Part shown: one piece after another, positions 54,954-61,947 of the stretch | How the letters are laid out: every line of letters starts with the position of its first letter | Position numbering within the stretch: position 1 is the stretch's first letter | Origin: Mycobacterium gallinarum | GTDB lineage: Bacteria; Actinomycetota; Actinomycetes; Mycobacteriales; Mycobacteriaceae | Direction: 5' to 3' | DNA: 64,000 bases | Assembly: GCF_010726765.1 (NCBI RefSeq) | Contig: NZ_AP022601.1 | Location: forward strand, 1,488,001-1,552,000 | Position numbers and translations under genes: made by a program | The notes under the pieces: generated by a model | Told to the model about the DNA's origin: nothing | The model's database searches: none | Seen by the model: the letters and a program-made list of their open reading frames with translations, nothing else

Positions 54954-56353
54954 GCCCGGGCGACGTAGGCGAGCGCGCCTGTGTCATCGTCGGATTCGGG
55001 CAACAACCCGTCGCTGCGCTGCAGGCACCTGACCGTCAGCCCGCCCGCGGCCAGCTCGGCTTCGCCCGCGTCTCCGACCAATTCCCACGGCACCCTGGCG
55101 ACGCCTGCCTGAGCAACCTCGCGCGCTTCGTCCAACGTCGCACAGTCCACGATGACCGCGTCACGGCGGGCAGTGGCAGCCGACAGCATGTCGGACTGGA
55201 TACGAGGAGCCAACTTCCGCACCGCGTCCACGACGCTGCTCAGCCCCACCGACGACTTCTCCCGGGTATCCCGGCGGAAAAGCAGCGCGGCACTGTCGGC
55301 GACGTCTCGTGGGCCCAGCTCCACACGGATCGGCACCCCCTGCAGATCCCATTCGGTGGCACGCCAGCCGAAACCCTGAGAGCTGTTGTCGTCCAGCTTC
55401 GCTCGCATTCCGATCGCCTTCAGTTCGTCAACGAGCGCCGAAGCAGCGCGCGTGACAGCACCGTCGGACTCCTTCACGACGACCACCACGGCCTGAACGG
55501 GTGCGAGCGCCGGCGGTAGAACAAGGCCGAAATCGTCGCCGTGACACATGATCAGTCCACCGAGCATGCGCGTCGACGCACCCCACGACGTGGTCCAGCA
55601 GTGGTTCCGGGTGCCGTCGGCAGTCGAGTACGCGATCTCGAAGGCCTGACTGAACCGCTGCCCTAGCTCATGGGAGGTGCCCATCTGCAATGCCTTGGCG
55701 TCCCGCATAATTCCTTCGCAGGTCATCGTATTCGCCGCGCCGGCGAATCGCTCGCGTGCCGTCTTGCGGCCCACGATCACGGGCATGGCGAGGATGTTCC
55801 GCATGAAGTCCTCGTATACCTCGCGCAAAATCCGGCGGGCATACTGTCGTGCCTCGGGCTCGGTGGCATGGGCGGTGTGCCCCTCCTGCCACAGGAATTC
55901 GGTGGTGCGCAGGAAGATTCGGGGCCGCATCTCCCAGCGTACGACGTTGGCCCACTGATTGAGAATCAGTGGTAGGTCGCGATAGCTGTCGATCCACTTG
56001 GCCATGTACTCACCGATGACGGTTTCACTGGTCGGACGGATGGCCAGCGGCTCGGCCAGTTCCTTACCGCCGCCATGCGTCACCACGGCGAGCTCGGGAC
56101 TGAATCCCTCGACGTGCTGCGCCTCGCGCTCGAAAAAGCTCATCGGGATCAGCAGTGGGAAGTACGCGTTCTGCGCCCCCGCGGCTTTGATCCGGCCGTC
56201 GACCTCGGCGTGCATGCGCTCCCACAGCACGTAGCCGTTGGGCCGGATGACGATGGTTCCGCGGGCCGGACCGTTCTCAGCCAGCTTCGCTTTGGTCAGG
56301 ACATCCTGATACCACCGCGGAAAGTCGTCTTCTTGTGCCGTCAGCACCGCCAT
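54947..56353 (-). CDS. proS: Prolyl-tRNA synthetase, archaeal/eukaryotic-type (short form)
   Basis: This 468-residue class II synthetase charges tRNA-Pro with proline. NAYFPLLIPMSFFEREAQHVEGFSPELAVVTHGGGKELAEPLAIRPTSETVIGEYMAKWIDSYRDLPLILNQWANVVRWE and RTTEFLWQEGHTAHAT are characteristic of the archaeal/eukaryotic (ProS type 3) form, which lacks the bacterial editing insertion. Mycobacteria normally use the bacterial type, so this is probably an extra copy. Start ATG 56353 (GTG 56359 possible). Confidence 0.9.
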   Translation of the reverse strand: MAVLTAQEDDFPRWYQDVLTKAKLAENGPARGTIVIRPNGYVLWERMHAEVDGRIKAAGAQNAYFPLLIPMSFFEREAQHVEGFSPELAVVTHGGGKELAEPLAIRPTSETVIGEYMAKWIDSYRDLPLILNQWANVVRWEMRPRIFLRTTEFLWQEGHTAHATEPEARQYARRILREVYEDFMRNILAMPVIVGRKTARERFAGAANTMTCEGIMRDAKALQMGTSHELGQRFSQAFEIAYSTADGTRNHCWTTSWGASTRMLGGLIMCHGDDFGLVLPPALAPVQAVVVVVKESDGAVTRAASALVDELKAIGMRAKLDDNSSQGFGWRATEWDLQGVPIRVELGPRDVADSAALLFRRDTREKSSVGLSSVVDAVRKLAPRIQSDMLSAATARRDAVIVDCATLDEAREVAQAGVARVPWELVGDAGEAELAAGGLTVRCLQRSDGLLPESDDDTGALAYVARAY

Positions 56354-56406
56354 CCGCACGACCCTACTGACGGCCTGCGGCCTGCGTCGCGCGGTTTTCC
56401 GCGACG

Positions 56407-56958
56407 CTAGGCGATGATGCGGCTCAGGTACGGCGTCATGTTGTTGGTGCGCACCGGTGACACCGTGACGACGTCGCCGACCTCGAGCATCTGCCCGTTG
56501 CCGATGAAGAGCGCGACACTGTCCTTACCCTCGGGCCCGTAGAAGATGAGGTCTCCCGGAAGCGCTTGCGCGGGTGTGACCTTCTGGCCGACCTTGTACT
56601 GCGCGCCCGACGAGCGTGGCAGCTTCACGCCAACCCCGGCGAAGGCATAGACCATGAGGCCGGACGCGTCGAATCCGACGACGTCCGCCGCCGGGTTCAG
56701 TCCCACGACCCTGCCTTCGGGGTCGAGGCCGAGTGCGTTGGCGGTCGGGCCGCTGCCGCGGGTCGGTCCGTTGACATCGCCGCCACCGAACGAAAAGGGC
56801 ACGCCCCGTTGGGCGAGTCCACGCGCGATCACCGTCTGGATCGCCTGCTGCTGACTGGCGGGCCGCGGGAACGGCTGAGCGGTCGCCAGACCGGGTGTCG
56901 CGACCAACAGCGCCAGGCTGATCGCCAAGGCGTAGATCCTTCTCATCGGACTTTTCAC
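56407..56958 (-). CDS. ripD: RipD-like NlpC/P60 protein with catalytic residues replaced
   Basis: This 183-residue secreted protein has a signal peptide (about residues 1-28) and then an NlpC/P60 domain. The usual catalytic Cys (D-C-S-G) is Ala (GFDASGLMVYAF) and the catalytic His position (K-D-S-V-A-L) is Ser. This replacement, with VVTVSPVRTNNMTPYL, matches M. tuberculosis RipD, reported to bind peptidoglycan without cutting it. The Pro/Gln repeat tail of M. tuberculosis RipD is absent. GTG 56958 or ATG 56946 is the start. Confidence 0.85.
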   Translation of the reverse strand: MKSPMRRIYALAISLALLVATPGLATAQPFPRPASQQQAIQTVIARGLAQRGVPFSFGGGDVNGPTRGSGPTANALGLDPEGRVVGLNPAADVVGFDASGLMVYAFAGVGVKLPRSSGAQYKVGQKVTPAQALPGDLIFYGPEGKDSVALFIGNGQMLEVGDVVTVSPVRTNNMTPYLSRIIA

Positions 56959-57182
56959 TTTCTCGAAATACGACGCGAACAGTGCAGGTCACCGTCGACC
57001 ACAATCGCTATCCACTTTGTACAGCCGGCACGCGGGCGCGGCCCAATTGCCGCGCGGCACATGGCCAATGAGTTGTCGTACCGTGATCGAAAAGTGACCG
57101 CTCCCGACGAGCACAGAACTACCGCCCCCGCGTCCTGGACCGGCTCGGCCTCGGGGTCGGACGACCTGCGCGCCGCGGCACG

Positions 57183-57425
57183 TGACGCGGCCGGAGTTCC
57201 CGCAGCAGTATCCAGGCCATACTCGAGGTCTACGATTGCGAACACGTACGTGAATCGATGGTGCTGACATTGCCGCATCCCACATTGGGTGACCTCGGCG
57301 TTCCCGGCTCACCGGTGCGCCTCTCCGAGCCGACCGAACCGCGCCGGGAAGTCCCGCTTGGGCTGGGCGCCGACCAGGACGACGTGTTCACCGACTACGT
57401 GCGCGCCAGGGGCGGCGGCCGATGA
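57183..57425 (+). pseudogene. Remnant of a CaiB/BaiF (family III) CoA-transferase 3' end
   Basis: The frame ending at TGA 57423-57425 encodes ILEVYDCEHVRESMVLTLPHPTLGDLGVPGSPVRLSEPTEP, the typical C-terminal signature of family III CoA-transferases. Just upstream another frame has DDLRAAARDAAGVPAAVS, resembling the preceding LRAAGVPAGPV region, so the gene is truncated at its 5' side and frameshifted. Its stop overlaps the lhgO start (ATGA), showing it was once the first gene of this operon. ATG 57258 could still give a 55-residue peptide. Confidence 0.7.
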
Positions 57426-58636
57426 CCGATCGGGTTGCCGTCATCGGCGGTGGGATCGTCGGTGTGGCCATCGCGCGCGAGATCCTCATTCGGCGTCCCG
57501 ACGCACGGGTGACGTTGTTCGAAAAAGAAGACCGACTGGCCGCCCATCAGACCGGGCGCAACAGTGGCGTGGTCCATGCCGGTCTCTACTACCGACCCGG
57601 TTCGAACAAGGCGGTCCTCTGCCGTCGCGGCGTCGGCCTCCTCGAAGAGTTCTGTGTGCAGCGCGGAATCCAGAACATCAAATGCGGCAAGGTCTTGGTT
57701 GCGCTCGACGAAACCGAACGTGCACGGCTTGGCGGTATCGAGGAGCGCGCACGCGCCAACGGTGTCCCCGGCGTCCGCACGATCGGACCGGAGGAACTCC
57801 GCGAGATCGAACCGCACGTCCGTGGTCTGGCCGCCTTGCACTCGCCGTCGACATCGATCGTCGACTTCGCCGAGGTGACTCGGGCGCTTGCCGACGACGC
57901 CGTCCAGGCGGGGGCGAAAGTCCTACTCGGACAGGAAGTCATCGGACTCCGCTCGACCGGCACCGAGGTCGTCGTCACCGCGCGCACGGCTGGCGGTACC
58001 TATCAGGCCGCCTTCGACCAGGTCGTCGCGTGCGGAGGGCTGCAAAGCGACCGACTCGCCGAACTCGCAGGAGACGGACCCGATCCGGCGATCATGCCGT
58101 TCCGCGGCGAGTACTACGCGCTGAAGCCGGGGCGGCGTGGCCTCGTCAACGGACTGGTGTATCCCGTCCCCGACCCGCGCTACCCATTCCTTGGAGTCCA
58201 CATCACCCCGCGCGTCGATGGCGAGGTCCTGGTCGGCCCCAACGCGGTACTGGCGCTGGCGCGCGAGGGCTACAACTGGCGCACGGCTTCACGGCACGAC
58301 CTCGCGGAAATCGTTCGTACACCGGCGTTCTGGCGTTTCGCCCGTCAGCATTGGCGCACCGGGATCCGCGAGATGTACGGCTCGCTGAGCAAGCGGCGGT
58401 ACATCGCCGGCGCCCGCGCATACGTCCCCGAGATCCGCGACGACGATGTCGTGCCCGGCCCGGCAGGTATCCGCGCCCAAGCGCTGGACGCCGACGGAGC
58501 GTTGGTCGACGATTTTCGGATCAGCGTCCGCGACCGCATCGTATTGCTGCGCAATGCCCCTTCGCCGGCCGCGACATCGGCGCTGGCGATCGCGGAACAC
58601 GTCGTATCCACCATCACCGAGAACAGGACCACGTAG
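57422..58636 (+). CDS. lhgO: L-2-hydroxyglutarate oxidase/dehydrogenase
   Basis: This 404-residue flavoprotein of the DAO family has FAD motif AVIGGGIVGVAIAREIL (residues 5-21), AAHQTGRNSGVVHAGLYYRPGSNKAVLC, which is diagnostic of LhgO/L2HGDH, and RGEYYALKPGRRGLVNGLVYPVPDPRYPFLGVH. It oxidises L-2-hydroxyglutarate to 2-oxoglutarate and feeds electrons to the membrane. It overlaps the CoA-transferase remnant (ATGA) and is followed 20 bp later by an SDR gene and a FAH-family gene. Confidence 0.9.
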   Translation: MTDRVAVIGGGIVGVAIAREILIRRPDARVTLFEKEDRLAAHQTGRNSGVVHAGLYYRPGSNKAVLCRRGVGLLEEFCVQRGIQNIKCGKVLVALDETERARLGGIEERARANGVPGVRTIGPEELREIEPHVRGLAALHSPSTSIVDFAEVTRALADDAVQAGAKVLLGQEVIGLRSTGTEVVVTARTAGGTYQAAFDQVVACGGLQSDRLAELAGDGPDPAIMPFRGEYYALKPGRRGLVNGLVYPVPDPRYPFLGVHITPRVDGEVLVGPNAVLALAREGYNWRTASRHDLAEIVRTPAFWRFARQHWRTGIREMYGSLSKRRYIAGARAYVPEIRDDDVVPGPAGIRAQALDADGALVDDFRISVRDRIVLLRNAPSPAATSALAIAEHVVSTITENRTT

Positions 58637-58656
58637 ACCACTGAAGGAGCGCCCCA

Positions 58657-59445
58657 ATGGATCTCGGCATTTCCGGACGAACCGCCCTGGTGCTGGGCGC
58701 CAGCGGCGGCCTCGGCGGCGCTATCGCGACGCGCCTCGCCGCGGAAGGGGCGAACGTGGCCGCCGCAGGCCGCTCGGCCGATGCGCTGGCCAAGACCGCT
58801 GCCCGGGTGCAGGCTGCCGGCGCGAAGGCGTTGCCACTCGCGTGGGACCTCGGCGATCTCGATCGCATGGAGTATGTCGTGACGGAGGTCGAGAGCACGC
58901 TCGGGCCGATCGACATCCTGGTCAACAACACGGGCGGCCCACCGCCGACGACCGTCACCGGTCAGGAGGCCGTCGTATGGCGAACGAGTTTCGACCAGAT
59001 GGTGCTGTCGGTGATCATGCTGACCGACCGCGTCCTGCCCGGGATGCGCGAGCGGCGATGGGGCCGCATCCTCACGTCGACGTCGTCGGGTGCTCTGGCC
59101 CCCATCCCCAACCTCGGCCTTTCGAACACGCTTCGGGCGAGCTTGCACGCGTGGTCCAAGACACTCGCCGACGAGGTGGGAGGCGACGGCGTGACGTCCA
59201 ATGTCATTGTGCCGGGCCGGATCGAGACCGACCGGACCCGATTTCTCGACGAACGCCGGGCCGAACGGGAAGGGCGCGCCACAGAAGAGGTGATGCAAGA
59301 CAGTGCGGCCACCATGGCGGTCGGACGATACGGCCGTCCCGAGGAGTACGCCGACGTCGCGGCATTTCTGTGCAGCGAAAGAGCCTCCTATGTCACGGGT
59401 TCCGTCGTACGGGTCGACGGCGGCCTGATTCGCGGGGTCACCTGA
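58657..59445 (+). CDS. Short-chain dehydrogenase/reductase
   Basis: This 262-residue SDR has an N-terminal glycine motif VLGASGGLGGAIATRLA, LVNNTGGPPP in place of the usual NNAG, and DGGLIRG at the C terminus. The usual catalytic YxxxK is not seen: the position after TSTSSGALAPIPNLGLSNTLRASL shows Ser-Asn-x3-Arg instead of Tyr-x3-Lys, as in the 7-alpha-HSDH/FabG-like subgroup that may not be catalytic in the classical way. Operon with lhgO and the FAH gene; overlaps the latter by one base. Confidence 0.87.
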   Translation: MDLGISGRTALVLGASGGLGGAIATRLAAEGANVAAAGRSADALAKTAARVQAAGAKALPLAWDLGDLDRMEYVVTEVESTLGPIDILVNNTGGPPPTTVTGQEAVVWRTSFDQMVLSVIMLTDRVLPGMRERRWGRILTSTSSGALAPIPNLGLSNTLRASLHAWSKTLADEVGGDGVTSNVIVPGRIETDRTRFLDERRAEREGRATEEVMQDSAATMAVGRYGRPEEYADVAAFLCSERASYVTGSVVRVDGGLIRGVT

Positions 59446-60290
59446 TGCGTATCCGCACGGTAGCCGTCGGCGATGAACCATTCGCCTGTGTCGCCCTGCC
59501 AGACGGCCGCCTCGCCCGCATCGACCGGGTGCTGCCCGGCGGACCGTCGGACCTGTTGTCCCTCCTGGCGGGTGAACAGTTGGACGCACTCGCCGCCGCG
59601 GTGGAGACCGGGGTCGACGACGACCACTGTGTCGATCCGAATGCGTCGGTGTTGGCGCCCTGGACACGTCCGCGCAAGATCCTGGGCATCGGGCTCAACT
59701 ACGGCGCGCACGCCGGCGATCTCGGCGAACAAGCGCCGCGCACCTCTCCTGCGTCGTTCATCAAGGGCGACCACACCATCGTCGGCCCCGGTGAGCCGAT
59801 CATCGTCCCGCCGGGTATCGGCAAGGTGACCGCGGAAGCAGAGTTGGGTCTGGTGATCGGACGTACCTGCTACCAGGTCTCCGTCGAGGACGCGATGGCC
59901 CATGTGGCGGGCGTCGTGCCGGTGCTCGATCAGACGGCCGAGACGGTGCTGCTGGAGAACCCGCGCTATCTCACGCGGGTCAAGAACTACCCCACGTTCT
60001 TCTCCTTCGGCCCGGACCTGATCACGCTCGACGAAGTGCTGGCCCATGCGCCGCTAGCGGATCTGCGCGTCGCGACCATCCACAACGGCGCCGTGCACCG
60101 CAGGGACACCGTCTCGAGGATGACGTTCTCCCCCGCCGAACTGCTCAGCTTCCACAGCCAGGTCATGCCCTTCTACCCCGGCGACATCCTGTCCACCGGC
60201 ACCCCCGGGGCGGTCGCGATCGAGCCCGGCGACGTGGTGCGTTGCGAACTCGGCGACGAGCTCGCATCGCTGACCAACCCGGTGCGGTGA
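59445..60290 (+). CDS. Fumarylacetoacetate hydrolase-family protein
   Basis: This 281-residue protein has the FAH fold in its last 210 residues (KILGIGLNYGAHAGDLGE, PASFIKGDHTIVGPGEPIIVP, EAELGLVIGRTC) and a late SFHSQVMPFYPGDILSTGTPGAV. The conserved Glu and Asp residues bind a divalent metal. Family members act as acylpyruvate hydrolases or dioate decarboxylase/isomerases. It starts by a one-base overlap with the SDR stop (TGATG) and ends the operon. With lhgO and SDR it suggests breakdown of a hydroxy- or keto-dicarboxylic acid. Confidence 0.9.
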   Translation: MRIRTVAVGDEPFACVALPDGRLARIDRVLPGGPSDLLSLLAGEQLDALAAAVETGVDDDHCVDPNASVLAPWTRPRKILGIGLNYGAHAGDLGEQAPRTSPASFIKGDHTIVGPGEPIIVPPGIGKVTAEAELGLVIGRTCYQVSVEDAMAHVAGVVPVLDQTAETVLLENPRYLTRVKNYPTFFSFGPDLITLDEVLAHAPLADLRVATIHNGAVHRRDTVSRMTFSPAELLSFHSQVMPFYPGDILSTGTPGAVAIEPGDVVRCELGDELASLTNPVR

Positions 60291-60293
60291 ACG

Positions 60294-60977
60294 CTAAGCT
60301 GCCGGCCGCGTCGCACGGTAATACGTGAGCCGGCCGACACCCCGATGACGTTGCGAGGCAACCGTCATGCAGTCGAAGCCGACACCACGCAGTAGCGACG
60401 GAATCGCATCGCCGAGGTTCCCCGCCGCATGTCCGCTGCGTAGGAACCGCCTGGCCACAAACCCGTCGGACGGGGTCATGTCACCCCCGATGTCGACGAG
60501 ATGGAGGCTGCCGCCGGGCCGCAGAACACGAAATATCTCGCTCGCCGCCGTGGTTTTCGTTTGTTGATCCAGGTGGTGCCACATCATCGAGGACAGAATG
60601 CGGTCGAATTCGCCGTCACCGAACGGTAGGTTCTGAACATAGCCTCGTACGAACTCGATTCCGTTTCCGACGCTGACCTTGCGCTCCGCCCGAGCCAAAG
60701 CCCGCGGATCCGGGTCGAGTCCGACGACGGTCGCCCGCGGGTGTGCACGGTGTACTCGAGCCGTGAGGTTGCCGGTACCGCAACCGATTTCGAGGACGGA
60801 CATCCCCTCGATGACGCCGGCCTGGTCTATGAGGTTGTTGTAGACCGTGGGCATGCCCAGCGCTCGGGTCAGCAGATCGTAGAACGGAAGCAATGCGTCA
60901 CGGCCAGCCGCGGGCAGGTAGTCGTGGCCGTCTGCACCATGTGGCCGCCGCACAGAATTAGGATGATTTTCGGTCAT
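60294..60977 (-). CDS. Class I SAM-dependent methyltransferase
   Basis: This 227-residue methyltransferase has GMSVLEIGCGTGNLTARVHRAHPRATVVGLDPDPRALARAERKV (motifs I and II), FDRILSSMMWHHLDQQTKTTAASEIFRVLRPGGSLHLVD (motifs IV-VI) and a C-terminal barrel. It acts on a small molecule or lipid of unknown identity. It is divergent from an AraC regulator with a shared AT-rich operator region, and ends 4 bp after the FAH-family gene (convergent). Confidence 0.87.
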   Translation of the reverse strand: MTENHPNSVRRPHGADGHDYLPAAGRDALLPFYDLLTRALGMPTVYNNLIDQAGVIEGMSVLEIGCGTGNLTARVHRAHPRATVVGLDPDPRALARAERKVSVGNGIEFVRGYVQNLPFGDGEFDRILSSMMWHHLDQQTKTTAASEIFRVLRPGGSLHLVDIGGDMTPSDGFVARRFLRSGHAAGNLGDAIPSLLRGVGFDCMTVASQRHRGVGRLTYYRATRPAA

Positions 60978-61027
60978 ATCCCTATTTTGAATCGTTGACT
61001 ACGAACTAAGTCGGGTGATCCTCGGCA

Positions 61028-61043
61028 AAAATAGGACTATTTT
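61028..61043. promoter_or_regulatory. AT-rich palindrome between methyltransferase and AraC genes
   Basis: AAAATAG-GA-CTATTTT is a perfect inverted repeat 8 bp before the AraC start. A second CTATTTT half-site lies at about 60983-60989, next to the methyltransferase start. The AT-rich site is unusual in this GC-rich context, so it is a good candidate operator for the AraC protein acting on both genes. Confidence 0.5.
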
Positions 61044-61051
61044 CGGTTCAC

Positions 61052-61903
61052 ATGACGGTGGCATCCCGACTGGTCGGACTCCGCAGCGGCGTTCCGCTGT
61101 ACCGGTATCCAACCGACCCTGATACTCCGCCGGTGTCGGTGGTGCGCGCGTCGCGCGAGGCGATGCTCGACCACGGCCGACACATTCACGACTTTCCCGC
61201 GCTCTGGTACGTGCAGGCGAAGGGGCTCGTCTATGTGGCGGCGGCGGGTGAGGTCCTCGACCCAACTCAGTTGGACCGGTTCGACGGCGGTATCGGGGTG
61301 TTCTTCGACCCGGCAGCACTGGGTTCGGACGGCGACGCGGCCTGGCCGGTCTGGCGTGGCCATCCCCTGCTGTTTCCGTTTCTGCACGGTGAATCGGGCG
61401 GGTTGCTCAAGCTGACGTTGCCCACAACACGACGGGCAGCGTGGGACGCCTCGATCACCGCGATCGAAGCAGAGCTCGACGCGCGTCTGGAGGGCTACCG
61501 GCAGGCCGCCCTCGCGCATCTGCTGTTGCTGCTCATCGATCTCGCCCGGATCGCCGACGATGTGGTCGGAGACCTGCGACACCTCGGCGAACCTGTGCTC
61601 GCCGACGTCTTCGCCGTGATCGAACGCCGCCACGCCGAATCCCTGTCCCTGCGCGATGTGGCGCGTGAGGTCGGCATTACGCCCGGACACCTCACGACCA
61701 TCGTCCGCCGTAGGACCGGCCGGACTGTGCAGGAATGGATCATCGACCGCCGAATGGCCGAAAGCCGGCGCCTGCTCGCCGACACCGACCTACCCATCCA
61801 GGAGGTCGCCCGACGGGTCGGCATTGCCGATCCCGGGTACTTCAGCAGGGTGTTTCGTCGCACTCACGGTTCGTCCCCCCGCACCTGGCGTGGCAGACCG
61901 TAG
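61052..61903 (+). CDS. AraC-family transcriptional regulator
   Basis: This 283-residue regulator has an N-terminal cupin-like effector domain (about residues 30-150; MLDHGRHIHDFPALWYVQAKG) and a C-terminal double helix-turn-helix (about 185-280: LSLRDVAREVGITPGHLTTIVRRRTGRTVQEWIIDRRMAE, then LPIQEVARRVGIADPGYFSRVFRRTHGSSPRTWR). It probably regulates the divergent methyltransferase and itself through the AT-rich palindrome. The icl2 gene follows 44 bp downstream on the same strand. Confidence 0.88.
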   Translation: MTVASRLVGLRSGVPLYRYPTDPDTPPVSVVRASREAMLDHGRHIHDFPALWYVQAKGLVYVAAAGEVLDPTQLDRFDGGIGVFFDPAALGSDGDAAWPVWRGHPLLFPFLHGESGGLLKLTLPTTRRAAWDASITAIEAELDARLEGYRQAALAHLLLLLIDLARIADDVVGDLRHLGEPVLADVFAVIERRHAESLSLRDVAREVGITPGHLTTIVRRRTGRTVQEWIIDRRMAESRRLLADTDLPIQEVARRVGIADPGYFSRVFRRTHGSSPRTWRGRP

Positions 61904-61947
61904 GCGATAACGCCATCGACACACAGGCGTCGGTCGTACTGTGAGGT

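Noticed and set aside
57289..58644. 451-residue frame overlapping lhgO
   Set aside because: Arg/Pro/Gly-rich out-of-frame shadow of lhgO; the lhgO frame has all expected motifs.
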